19,676 bases of DNA. It comes from Hyphomicrobium_A sp041659545 (lineage in GTDB: Bacteria; Pseudomonadota; Alphaproteobacteria; Rhizobiales; Hyphomicrobiaceae). Below are positions 1 to 6,459 of the stretch, piece after piece. Made by a program: the position numbers and the translations under genes. The notes under the pieces are model-generated. The model worked only from the letters and a program-made list of their open reading frames with translations. It did not search any database and was not told where the DNA came from. The number at the start of each line of letters is the position of its first letter. Position 1 is the stretch's first letter. The stretch spans positions 1-19,676 of the forward strand of contig JBAZYB010000048.1 in NCBI GenBank assembly GCA_041659545.1. The letters run 5' to 3'.

Positions 1-386
1 ATCTCGACATCGGGACCCGCCTCGATGTCCTTGGCGCGGACCGGGCCGCCGCCTTCCTTCTTGAGCACCATGCGCTTGCCACCCTCGGAGTGGATGCGCA
101 GCGCGATCTCTTTGATGTTGAGGACGATGTTGGTCACATCCTCACGCACCGACGGGATCGAAGAAAACTCGTGCAGCACGCCGTCGATCTGAACCGTCTT
201 GATGGCAGCGCCCTGCAGCGATGACAGCAGCACGCGACGCAGCGCGTTACCGAGCGTCATGCCGAAGCCGCGCTCCAGCGGCTCGGCCACGACAGTCGCT
301 GTGCGGCTGCGGTCGCGTCCGGATGCGACATCCAGCTTGTTCGGCTTGATCAGGTCTTGCCAGTTCTTCTGTAGAACGTTGACCAC
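1..386 (-). CDS. rpoA: RNA polymerase alpha subunit, N-terminal part (cut by window edge)
   Basis: Alpha subunit of RNA polymerase; its N-terminal domain dimerises and nucleates assembly of beta and beta'. The 128 visible codons read MVNVLQKNWQDLIKPNKL and continue through ERGFGMTLGNALRRVLLSS (about residues 40-58), the alpha-NTD dimerisation motif, and then through SIPSVREDVTNIVLNIKEIA. The gene runs off the left edge, so the rest of the NTD and the whole C-terminal domain are not seen. I chose a GTG start at 386 because it fits the family N-terminus and has an AGAGAGG ribosome binding site about 7 nt upstream; no ATG is available there. It follows rpsK after 124 nt, the usual alpha-operon order. 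rplQ is expected next, outside the window. Confidence 0.96.
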   Translation of the reverse strand, partial: MVNVLQKNWQDLIKPNKLDVASGRDRSRTATVVAEPLERGFGMTLGNALRRVLLSSLQGAAIKTVQIDGVLHEFSSIPSVREDVTNIVLNIKEIALRIHSEGGKRMVLKKEGGGPVRAKDIEAGPDVE

Positions 387-407
387 GGGGGTGCCTCTCT
401 ACTTGTA

Positions 408-431
408 CGCCTGCGCCGGGGGAGGCAGGCG
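408..431 (-). promoter_or_regulatory. Hairpin in the rpsK-rpoA spacer
   Basis: In the 124-nt spacer between rpsK and rpoA the transcript can form a perfect 7-bp stem (CGCCTGC with GCAGGCG) around a 10-nt C-rich loop. It ends about 10 nt before the rpoA ribosome binding site. There is no U-run, so it is not an intrinsic terminator; it could affect rpoA translation, mRNA processing or stability. The structure was read by eye and its function is unknown. Confidence 0.4.
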
Positions 432-510
432 AAATGTGTAACTTTGCTAGCGGTCGCTCGCGCACGGGCGCGAAGAAGGGCGGGGCGAAAGCCTCCGCAC
501 CCTCCTAAGA

Positions 511-918
511 CTAGACGCGACGGCGCTTGCGCGGGCGGCAGCCGTTGTGCGGAATCGGCGTTACGTCGCGGATCGAGGTAATCTGGAAGCCGACCGACTG
601 CAGGGCGCGGAGTGCGGACTCACGACCCGACCCGGGACCGCAAACCTCGACCTCGAGGATCTTCATGCCGTGTTCCTGCGCCTTGCGGCCAGCATCTTCG
701 GCAGCCATCTGCGCGGCATACGGCGTCGACTTGCGAGAGCCCTTGAAGCCCTTGGTCCCCGACGACGACCAGGCAATCGTATTGCCCTGCGCATCGGTGA
801 TGGTGATCATCGTGTTGTTGAACGAGGCGTTCACGTGAGCAACGCCGGACGTGATGTTCTTCTTCTCGCGCTTGCGCACCTTGGTGCGTCCAGCAGCGGC
901 ATTGGTATCCTTAGCCAT
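511..918 (-). CDS. rpsK: 30S ribosomal protein S11
   Basis: S11 sits on the platform of the small subunit near the mRNA exit and works with S6, S18 and 16S rRNA helices. The 135-residue product has the conserved VAHVNASFNNTMITITDAQG segment (about residues 26-45), the GFKGSRKSTPYAAQ segment, and the C-terminal DVTPIPHNGCRPRKRRRV signature. Length is slightly above the 129 residues of E. coli because of a longer N-terminus. ATG start with a GGAGAG ribosome binding site upstream. It follows rpsM after 93 nt and precedes rpoA, the standard alpha-operon arrangement without rpsD between them. Confidence 0.98.
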   Translation of the reverse strand: MAKDTNAAAGRTKVRKREKKNITSGVAHVNASFNNTMITITDAQGNTIAWSSSGTKGFKGSRKSTPYAAQMAAEDAGRKAQEHGMKILEVEVCGPGSGRESALRALQSVGFQITSIRDVTPIPHNGCRPRKRRRV

Positions 919-933
919 CCGTCGTCTCTCCAG

Positions 934-950
934 GGGCCGCGCCTCGGCCC
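934..950 (-). promoter_or_regulatory. Hairpin just upstream of rpsK
   Basis: A perfect 6-bp GC stem (GGGCCG with CGGCCC, 5-nt loop) lies a few bases before the rpsK ribosome binding site, in the 93-nt rpsM-rpsK spacer. No U-run follows. It may tune rpsK translation or mark an mRNA processing site. Read by eye; function not known. Confidence 0.35.
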
Positions 951-974
951 GTCATGCGTAGGTGCCAGAAACTG

Positions 975-1002
975 TCGGGGATGACCGGCCGGCCGTCCCC
1001 GA
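975..1002 (-). promoter_or_regulatory. GC-rich hairpin after rpsM
   Basis: A 7-bp perfect stem (TCGGGGA with TCCCCGA) encloses a self-complementary GGCCGGCC core, starting about 9 nt after the rpsM stop codon. No U-run follows, so termination by itself is unlikely. It could be an mRNA stabiliser or processing site in the rpsM-rpsK spacer. Confidence 0.4.
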
Positions 1003-1011
1003 ATGAATGCG

Positions 1012-1383
1012 TTAGGACTTCTTCTTGCCGGCGATCGGCTTGGACGGACCTTTGCGGGTGCGCGCATTGGTATGCGTACGCTGGCCGTGAACCGGCAGCC
1101 CTTTGCGATGACGCAGACCGCGGTAGCAGCCAAGATCCATCAGGCGCTTGATGTTGGTGATCACTTCGCGGCGCAGGTCGCCCTCGACCATGTAGTCGCG
1201 ATCGATCGTCTCACGAATCTGCAGCACCTCGGCGTCTGTCAGTTCATTGACGCGGCGTTCGGCAGGGATCCCCACCTTGGTGCAAATGTCACTGGCGTAT
1301 TTCTCGCCAATGCCATGAATATACTGCAGCGCGATCACTACGCGCTTCTGCGTCGGAATGTTGACGCCTGCGATACGGGCCAC
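1012..1383 (-). CDS. rpsM: 30S ribosomal protein S13
   Basis: S13 lies in the head of the small subunit and forms intersubunit bridges with the 50S. The 123-residue product begins with VARIAGVNIPTQKRVVIAL, has the helix-two-turn-helix region around YIHGIGEKYASDIC, and ends with the basic RHRKGLPVHGQRTHTNAR segment typical of the family. I chose the GTG at 1383: family members start (M)ARIAGV, and an AGGAG ribosome binding site lies 6 nt upstream. An in-frame ATG at 1443 would add 20 unconserved residues and has no good binding site. It opens the alpha operon 201 nt after adk, behind its own promoter candidate. Confidence 0.98.
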   Translation of the reverse strand: MARIAGVNIPTQKRVVIALQYIHGIGEKYASDICTKVGIPAERRVNELTDAEVLQIRETIDRDYMVEGDLRREVITNIKRLMDLGCYRGLRHRKGLPVHGQRTHTNARTRKGPSKPIAGKKKS

Positions 1384-1535
1384 ACTTATCTCCTGAGGTA
1401 TCGAAAGCCGCTGGCAGGGGACACGCCGCCCCCGATGCGGCATTCCGCTGTTCTAAAGTTCCTGCGCCGAAAACGCAGCCTCCCACCCAGTCTGTTCGCA
1501 GACCGAGCGGTTTGGAGCGTGCGTTAAGAACGCGG
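1384..1535 (-). promoter_or_regulatory. Structured leader of the rpsM-rpsK-rpoA transcript
   Basis: If transcription starts near 1530 the untranslated leader is about 150 nt. By eye it can fold into several small hairpins: 1488-1505 (GTCTG/CAGAC with a CGAA loop, extendable to 7 bp with one G-U), 1462-1478 (CTGCG/CGCAG), and two mutually exclusive ones sharing 1437-1441, namely 1437-1448 and 1425-1441. Competing hairpins just upstream of a ribosomal protein gene could be an autoregulatory site, but no known motif is recognised. The AGGAG ribosome binding site of rpsM is at the downstream end. Confidence 0.35.
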
Positions 1536-1536
1536 T

Positions 1537-1565
1537 GTTGTAGCGAAGCACTAGGCCCTCGTCAA
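1537..1565 (-). promoter_or_regulatory. Candidate sigma70-type promoter for rpsM-rpsK-rpoA
   Basis: On the minus strand a TTGACG -35 element (1560-1565) and a TACAAC -10 element (1537-1542) are separated by exactly 17 nt. It lies just after the adk stop codon and ahead of rpsM in the longest unoccupied spacer of the S10-spc-alpha stretch. The -35 matches TTGACA at 5 of 6 positions and the -10 matches TATAAT at 4 of 6. Predicted start is near 1530. Confidence 0.6.
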
Positions 1566-1584
1566 TCGGCCGATAATGGTTTTT

Positions 1585-2178
1585 TTAGGGTGCGACGACC
1601 CGGTTGAGTACATCGTCAAGCTGCGTGCCCACTTCCTCAATGGGCGCCATGCCGTCGATACAGCTCAGCTTTCCCTTGGCGAAGTAGTAACCCGTTAACG
1701 GTGATGTCTCCCGGTAATACGCCATCAGGCGCTTCTTGAGAGCTTCCGCATTGTCGTCGCTTCGTGGCACGCCACCGGCCGCAATCGTCTCCCGCGCCCG
1801 ATTCTCGATGCGTGACAGCAAAGCTGCGTCATCCACCTTCAATTCGACGACTGCGTCGAGCCGCTTGCCTTTTGAGGCCAGAAGTTCGTCCAGTGCCGCC
1901 GCCTGCTTCAGGGTTCGCGGAAATCCGTCGAGGATGAAACCACCGGCACAGTCCGGTTGTTCGATGCGCTCGGCGATGATGTTGATGACCACATCGTCCG
2001 GTACGAGGCCCCCAGCTTCCATAATCGCGCTAGCGATGAGCCCCACCGGCGTTCCCGCCTTCACCGCCTGACGTAGCATCTCGCCCGTCGAGAGTTGAAC
2101 GAGCCCCCGCTGCTTAGCCAGATTCTCCGCTTGCGTACCCTTGCCGGCTCCTGGTGGACCCAGCAGTATTAGGTTCAT
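1585..2178 (-). CDS. adk: Adenylate kinase, short-LID form
   Basis: Adenylate kinase converts ATP plus AMP to two ADP in the cytoplasm and maintains nucleotide balance. The 197-residue product has the P-loop GPPGAGKGT (residues 7-15), the LSTGEMLR AMP-binding segment (about 29-36), LDGFPRT (83-89), the RIENRARE arginines (about 123-130) and a second conserved RSDDN stretch (139-143). The LID is the short type (about residues 127-145), with no four-cysteine zinc site, as is common in Alphaproteobacteria. Its ATG overlaps the secY stop codon in an ATGA, indicating translational coupling. secY-adk adjacency is a standard spc-operon feature. Confidence 0.98.
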   Translation of the reverse strand: MNLILLGPPGAGKGTQAENLAKQRGLVQLSTGEMLRQAVKAGTPVGLIASAIMEAGGLVPDDVVINIIAERIEQPDCAGGFILDGFPRTLKQAAALDELLASKGKRLDAVVELKVDDAALLSRIENRARETIAAGGVPRSDDNAEALKKRLMAYYRETSPLTGYYFAKGKLSCIDGMAPIEEVGTQLDDVLNRVVAP

Positions 2179-3530
2179 CTCCGCCCTCGCCCCGTCGCGC
2201 CTCTAAGCTTGGCCTTCTTGATCAGGCCTTCGTATTGGTGCGCCAGCAAATGGCTCTGCACCTGTGCCACCGTATCCATGGTCACACTCACCGCAATCAG
2301 CAGTGATGTTCCGCCAAAGTAGAACGGCACGGCGGCATAGGAAATGAGTATTTCGGGTAATACGCAGACCGCGGCCAGATAGATGGCGCCCACAACGGTA
2401 ATGCGCGTCAAGACGTAGTCGATGTACTCGGCCGTCTTCTCACCGGGACGTATGCCCGGCAGGAACCCACCGTATTTGCGCAGGTTGTCGGCCGTCTCCT
2501 TGGGATTGAAGACAACGGCCGTATAGAAGAAGGCGAAGAAGATGATCATCACCACGTAGAGCAGGATGTGCAACGGCTGGCCGCTGCCAAGCGCCGCCGT
2601 GACCTCATTCAGCCAATCGGGACCCTGACCGGCGGCAAACTGAGCTGCGGTGATGGGCAGCAGCAGCAGCGACGAAGCGAAGATCGGCGGGATAACGCCA
2701 GCCGAGTTGAGCTTCAGCGGCAGATGCGAAGAATCGCCCTGGAACATGCGATTGCCGACTTGCCGCTTTGGATACTGGATCAGCAGCCGCCGCTGTGCGC
2801 GCTCCATGTAAACGATGGCCGCGACCACGAACAGCATCAGTGCGAGCAATGCCAGGAGGAGCCCTACGGACAGCGAGCCGGTGCGCGCCAGTTCGAAAAG
2901 GCCAACCAGCGCCGTCGGCAAACCTGCGACGATGCCCGCGAAGATGATGAGCGAAATGCCGTTACCGACGCCACGCTGCGTGATCTGCTCACCCAGCCAC
3001 ATCAGGAACATCGTGCCGCCCACCAGCGTGATGACCGTGGTGATACGGAAGAACCAGCCCGGATCGATGACCACCGGTCCTGCAGCGCTGTGCGAACCCT
3101 CAAGGCCGATAGAGATGCCGTAGGCTTGGAAGGCAGCCAGCACCACGGTGAGATAGCGCGTGTACTGGTTGATCTGCTTGCGCCCCTGCTCGCCTTCCTT
3201 TTTCAAGGCCTCAAGCTTCGGCGACATCGAACTCATCAACTGCATGATGATCGATGCCGAGATGTAGGGCATGATATTGAGCGCGAAGATCGCCATACGC
3301 TCGACAGCACCACCCGCGAACATGTTGAACATGCCGAGAATGCCGCCGGCGTTCGCGTGGAACGTCTGCGCAAAGGCCGTGGGGTTGATGCCGGGCAGCG
3401 GAATGAAGGTGCCGAACCGGTAGACGATCAGCGCGCCAAGCGTGAAGTAAATGCGACGCTTCAGATCATCGGCTTTGGCAAAAGCGCCGAAGTTCAGATT
3501 GGCGGCAAGCTGCTCAGCAGCGGATACCAT
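2175..3530 (-). CDS. secY: Preprotein translocase subunit SecY
   Basis: SecY is the central pore of the Sec translocon in the inner membrane and acts with SecE, SecG and SecA. The 451-residue product has the cytosolic N-terminus with FAKADDLKRRI, a first membrane helix at about 27-47, a plug-like segment around GGILGMFNMFAGGAVERM, and further hydrophobic helices consistent with the ten-helix SecY fold. The conserved cytosolic loops YMERAQRRLLIQYPKRQVG and the GGFLPGIRPG motif before a late helix are present. ATG start with a GGGAG binding site 8 nt upstream. It follows rplO after an unusually long 148-nt spacer and overlaps adk by 4 nt. Confidence 0.98.
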   Translation of the reverse strand: MVSAAEQLAANLNFGAFAKADDLKRRIYFTLGALIVYRFGTFIPLPGINPTAFAQTFHANAGGILGMFNMFAGGAVERMAIFALNIMPYISASIIMQLMSSMSPKLEALKKEGEQGRKQINQYTRYLTVVLAAFQAYGISIGLEGSHSAAGPVVIDPGWFFRITTVITLVGGTMFLMWLGEQITQRGVGNGISLIIFAGIVAGLPTALVGLFELARTGSLSVGLLLALLALMLFVVAAIVYMERAQRRLLIQYPKRQVGNRMFQGDSSHLPLKLNSAGVIPPIFASSLLLLPITAAQFAAGQGPDWLNEVTAALGSGQPLHILLYVVMIIFFAFFYTAVVFNPKETADNLRKYGGFLPGIRPGEKTAEYIDYVLTRITVVGAIYLAAVCVLPEILISYAAVPFYFGGTSLLIAVSVTMDTVAQVQSHLLAHQYEGLIKKAKLRGATGRGRR

Positions 3531-3614
3531 GGTTCGTTCTCCCGACCTTCGCGCCCGTTGCGGCGGGCCGCCCTGTGGTTGTCCCCTCGCCTAAGATGGG
3601 AGCCCGCCCCGGGT

Positions 3615-3661
3615 GCGGCAACGCCGCTGATACTTTAGCGCCGACCGCGACCGCGGTCGGC
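3615..3661 (-). promoter_or_regulatory. Two GC-rich hairpins between rplO and secY
   Basis: The 148-nt rplO-secY spacer can form, in the transcript, a perfect 9-bp stem with a 4-nt loop (3640-3661, GCCGACCGC with GCGGTCGGC), followed by a 5-bp stem with a 3-nt loop (3615-3627, GCGGC with GCCGC). Neither is followed by a U-run, so a simple terminator is not supported. They could be an mRNA processing or stability element separating ribosomal protein expression from secY. I see no convincing promoter here. Confidence 0.5.
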
Positions 3662-3678
3662 ACCGATCCGCGCCAAGG

Positions 3679-4233
3679 TTATTCTGCGCCAGCCCCGGCA
3701 GGCTTCTTGGTATTCAAAGCGTTCTTCTTAGCCTGAGACTTCTTGCTCTTCGCGACGTCGGCGGCCAGGATCTTCTTCTCGATAACCGTAATCGAGCCGC
3801 CGGCCTTCTCGACCGCCGCCCGGGCAGTGCCCGTCACGTGATCAACGGTCAGCGCCACCTTTGCCGTGATTTCACCCGAACCAAGCAGCCGCAGACCGTC
3901 CTTCGTGCGCCGAACCAGCCCAGCAGCCACGAGGGCCTCCAGGTCGATCGCCTTGCTGACGTCGAGCCGTTTCTCGTCGATCGCCTGCTGCAGCGTTCCG
4001 ACGTTGATCTCGTTATAGTCCTTGCGGCGCCACTTGTTGAAGCCGCGCTTCGGCAAACGGCGATGCAGAGGCATCTGGCCGCCTTCGAAGCCGCCGATGG
4101 CGACACCCGAACGTGCCGTCTGGCCTTTGCCGCCACGACCACCGGTCTTGCCGAGGCCGGAGCCGATGCCACGGCCGACGCGCACGCGCTCCTTGCGGGC
4201 GCCATGCTTATCTTTGATTTCGTTGAGTCGCAT
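3679..4233 (-). CDS. rplO: 50S ribosomal protein L15
   Basis: L15 is a late-assembly protein of the large subunit with a long unstructured N-terminus threaded through 23S rRNA. The 184-residue product starts MRLNEIKDKHGARKERVRVG and has the glycine-rich GRGIGSGLGKTGGRGGKGQ (about 20-38), GFEGGQMPLHRRLPKRGF (about 49-66) and the C-terminal L18e/L15 fold ending near VEKAGGSITVIEKK. About 30 further residues (155-184) form a Lys/Ala-rich tail, making it longer than the 144-residue E. coli protein. It follows rpmD after 15 nt and precedes the structured spacer before secY. Confidence 0.98.
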   Translation of the reverse strand: MRLNEIKDKHGARKERVRVGRGIGSGLGKTGGRGGKGQTARSGVAIGGFEGGQMPLHRRLPKRGFNKWRRKDYNEINVGTLQQAIDEKRLDVSKAIDLEALVAAGLVRRTKDGLRLLGSGEITAKVALTVDHVTGTARAAVEKAGGSITVIEKKILAADVAKSKKSQAKKNALNTKKPAGAGAE

Positions 4234-4248
4234 AGGACCCTAGCTCCT

Positions 4249-4455
4249 TCAGGATTTCTTCGTCGACGACGCGTCGTCGACGATGCGCACGAGGTGCGGA
4301 ACCTTGCTGATCATACCGCGCACAGCCGGAGTATCCTCCAACTCGCGGCGGCGGTGCAGCTTGTCCAGCCCAAGACCGCGCAGCGTCTGCGTCTGCACTG
4401 CAGGCCGGCGGTTGGCACTCGCGAACTGCTCGACGGTGATGGTCTTCTTGGCCAT
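4249..4455 (-). CDS. rpmD: 50S ribosomal protein L30
   Basis: Small L30 protein of the large subunit, bound to 23S rRNA. The 68-residue product MAKKTITVEQFASANRRPAV continues with QTLRGLGLDKLHRRRELEDT and PAVRGMISKVPHLVRIVD, matching the L30 fold signature (TLRGLGL, then a V-R-G-M-I motif). Slightly longer than the roughly 60 residues usual for bacterial L30. ATG start with an AAGGA binding site about 12 nt upstream, somewhat far. Lies between rpsE (36 nt) and rplO (15 nt), the normal spc order. Confidence 0.97.
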   Translation of the reverse strand: MAKKTITVEQFASANRRPAVQTQTLRGLGLDKLHRRRELEDTPAVRGMISKVPHLVRIVDDASSTKKS

Positions 4456-4491
4456 GAAACTTCATTCCTTACGTATGCGGGGCGCTCGAGA

Positions 4492-5067
4492 CTAAGCCTC
4501 GACGACCGCTTCACCGGCAACCGAACCATCACGGCGGCGCGAGACGATCTCGCTCACCTTCTTGTTGCGGCGAGCGGCGACCCCACGCGGGTTCTCCTGG
4601 TGCTTCAGCGCGTCGAACGTTGCGCGCACCACGTTGTAGGGGTTGGTAGAACCCAGCGACTTGGCGACGACGTCATGCACACCCAGCATCTCGAACACGG
4701 CGCGCATGGCGCCGCCAGCGATGATGCCGGTACCGGCGGGGGCCGAGCGCAGCACGACTTTGCCCGCTCCGTGGCGACCTTCGCTGTCATGATGCAGCGT
4801 ACGCGCATCGCGCAGCGGCACGCGCAGCAGCGCCCGCTTGGCGGCTTCCGTCGCCTTACGAATGGCTTCCGGAACCTCACGCGCCTTGCCATGGCCAAAG
4901 CCGACACGACCCTTCAGATCACCTACGACAACCAGTGCCGCGAATCCGAAGCGCTTGCCGCCCTTCACCACCTTGGCGACGCGGTTGATGTGAACGAGCT
5001 TCTCGGTGAACTCGCTATCCCGCTCTTCGCGATCGCGACCGCGGTCTCTTCCTTGGGGACGTGCCAC
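4492..5067 (-). CDS. rpsE: 30S ribosomal protein S5
   Basis: S5 helps maintain decoding accuracy and forms part of the mRNA entry channel. The 191-residue product has a charged N-terminus (MARPQGRDRGRDREERDSEF), the double-stranded RNA-binding-like domain around EKLVHINRVAKVVKGGKRF and FAALVVVGDLKGRVGFGHGK, and the C-terminal domain with APAGTGIIAGGAMRAVFEMLG and LGSTNPYNVVRATFDAL. I accept the GTG at 5067 as start because it gives the usual Hyphomicrobiales MAR-x(n)-REERDSEF N-terminus and an AGAGG site lies 8 nt upstream. It follows rplR after 15 nt. Confidence 0.98.
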   Translation of the reverse strand: MARPQGRDRGRDREERDSEFTEKLVHINRVAKVVKGGKRFGFAALVVVGDLKGRVGFGHGKAREVPEAIRKATEAAKRALLRVPLRDARTLHHDSEGRHGAGKVVLRSAPAGTGIIAGGAMRAVFEMLGVHDVVAKSLGSTNPYNVVRATFDALKHQENPRGVAARRNKKVSEIVSRRRDGSVAGEAVVEA

Positions 5068-5082
5068 GTTGCAATCCTCTCG

Positions 5083-5445
5083 TTAAAAGTTCAGGCCGCC
5101 GTCGCGCGCAGCATCCGCCAGCGCCTTGACTCGGCCGTGATAGATGTAGCCGCCACGATCGAAGACGACGTCCTTGACGCCCGCCTTTATCGCCCGCTCG
5201 GCAATGAGTTTGCCGACGGCAGCAGCAGCGGCCTTGTCGGCACCGGTCTTCAGCGCCGACTTCAGGTCCTTCTCCAGCGTCGATGCGGCGGCGACCGTCT
5301 TGCCCTGTGCATCGTCGATCACCTGCACGTAGATGTGCTTCGACGACCGATGCACCGACAGACGCGGGCGATCCGTTGCATTCGCCTTGAGAGCGCGACG
5401 GACGCGAGACTTGCGCCGTTCGAATAGTTTGGTGAGCGCGTTCAT
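5083..5445 (-). CDS. rplR: 50S ribosomal protein L18
   Basis: L18 binds 5S rRNA with L5 and L25 and helps dock it in the central protuberance. The 120-residue product reads through RKSRVRRALKANATDRPRLS and VHRSSKHIYVQVIDDAQGKT, ends AGVKDVVFDRGGYIYHGRVK followed by ALADAARDGGLNF, and matches the family over its full length (E. coli 117). ATG start. Flanked by rplF (11 nt) and rpsE (15 nt), the expected spc order. Confidence 0.98.
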   Translation of the reverse strand: MNALTKLFERRKSRVRRALKANATDRPRLSVHRSSKHIYVQVIDDAQGKTVAAASTLEKDLKSALKTGADKAAAAAVGKLIAERAIKAGVKDVVFDRGGYIYHGRVKALADAARDGGLNF

Positions 5446-5456
5446 AGCCTGCGTCC

Positions 5457-5999
5457 TTACTTCTTCTTGCCTTCCTTGCGGAAGATGTACTCGCCCTTAT
5501 AGCGGATGCCCTTGCCCTGGTACGGCTCCGGCGGACGCGAGGCGCGGATGTTAGCCGCCACCTGGCCGACGAGCTGCGGATCAATGCCGGACACCGTGAT
5601 GACTTCCTGCTTGGCGCCGGAAACCTTCACTTCGACGCCATTCGGGATCTGATGCACCACGTCGTGGCTGAAGCCGATATTGAGCTGCAGCTGATCCTTA
5701 CCCTTCATGGCGGCGCGGAAACCAACACCCTGAATCTCCAGCGTGCGCGAATAACCGTTGGTAACGCCTTCGACGAGGTTGGAGATCATGGTGCGCGACA
5801 TGCCCCACATGGAGCGCGCGAGCTTCGTCTCGTCGACCGGAGTGACCTCGATGCCATCATCCGTCTTCTCGACTTTGATCTTGTCGGGAACCGTGAAGGC
5901 GAGCTCGCCCTTCGGCCCTTTGACCTTGACCTCTCGTCCACTGATCGTCGCCGTCACACCTGACGGGACGGGGACTGCTCTCTTGCCGATACGTGACAT
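5457..5999 (-). CDS. rplF: 50S ribosomal protein L6
   Basis: L6 sits near the GTPase-associated region of the large subunit, close to the sarcin-ricin loop where elongation factors bind. The 180-residue product starts MSRIGKRAVPVPSGVTATIS, contains VKGPKGELAF in the first domain, and has the C-terminal signature with PEPYQGKGIRYKGEYIFRKE (about 156-175). Full length compared with E. coli (177). ATG start. It lies 47 nt after rpsH and 11 nt before rplR. Confidence 0.98.
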   Translation of the reverse strand: MSRIGKRAVPVPSGVTATISGREVKVKGPKGELAFTVPDKIKVEKTDDGIEVTPVDETKLARSMWGMSRTMISNLVEGVTNGYSRTLEIQGVGFRAAMKGKDQLQLNIGFSHDVVHQIPNGVEVKVSGAKQEVITVSGIDPQLVGQVAANIRASRPPEPYQGKGIRYKGEYIFRKEGKKK

Positions 6000-6046
6000 G
6001 GTCGTTCCAAAACCTTGAAGCTAGACCGCTCAATGCGGACCGCTGA

Positions 6047-6445
6047 TTAGAAGATGCTGCAGAGGATCTCTCCGCCGACGTTCTGCTCGCGGGCCTTCGA
6101 GTCCGACATTACGCCCTTCGGCGTCGACAGAATCGCGACACCGAGGCCGTTGGCGACGGTCGGCAAATCCCGAACCGGCGAGTAGACCCGCCGTCCAGGC
6201 GTCGAGACGCGCTGGATCTCACGAATAGCCGGCTGCCCATTGTAATACTTGAGCTCGATCTCGAAGACCGCCAGTTCGCCCTTCTGCTCGACCCGCGAAT
6301 AACCGCGGATATAGCCCTCTTCCTCGAGCACGTCGAGAACGCGCGCGCGGATGTTGGACGCTGGGGTCACGACTTTCGGCCGGCGGCGCATCTGCGCATT
6401 GCGGATGCGGGTGAGCATATCGCCTAAGGGGTCGTTCATCGACAT
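6047..6445 (-). CDS. rpsH: 30S ribosomal protein S8
   Basis: S8 is a primary 16S rRNA-binding protein; in E. coli it also represses the spc operon. The 132-residue product starts MSMNDPLGDMLTRIRNAQMR and ends with the RRVYSPVRDLPTVANGLGVA and ILSTPKGVMSDSKAREQNVG segments followed by GEILCSIF, the S8 signature. Upstream in-frame codons extend to 6529 but overlap rpsN. The ATG at 6445 is preferred because a GGAGG site lies 7 nt upstream and the N-terminus fits the family. An ATG two codons later is also possible. Gap to rpsN is 14 nt. Confidence 0.97.
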   Translation of the reverse strand: MSMNDPLGDMLTRIRNAQMRRRPKVVTPASNIRARVLDVLEEEGYIRGYSRVEQKGELAVFEIELKYYNGQPAIREIQRVSTPGRRVYSPVRDLPTVANGLGVAILSTPKGVMSDSKAREQNVGGEILCSIF

Positions 6446-6459
6446 ATCCTGTCCTCCCC

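Noticed and set aside
1384..1443. ATG at 1443 as start of rpsM
   Set aside because: It would add 20 unconserved residues and has no good ribosome binding site; the GTG at 1383 has AGGAG upstream and gives the family N-terminus.
1565..1591. Plus-strand palindrome ATCGGCCGAT followed by a T-run, as a terminator
   Set aside because: The palindrome leaves no proper loop, the T-run is separated from it by several bases, and no plus-strand gene needs terminating. The T-run lies at the adk 3' end on the other strand.
2568..3638. Plus-strand frame of 356 codons
   Set aside because: Antisense to secY. The product is rich in Arg, Gln, Asp and His, which is typical of the complement of membrane-protein codons, and no motif is recognised.
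3838..5427. Long open frame of 529 codons on the plus strand
   Set aside because: It lies antisense across rplO, rpmD, rpsE and rplR, all clearly conserved genes. Its product has no recognisable domain and the composition expected of a shadow frame in GC-rich DNA.
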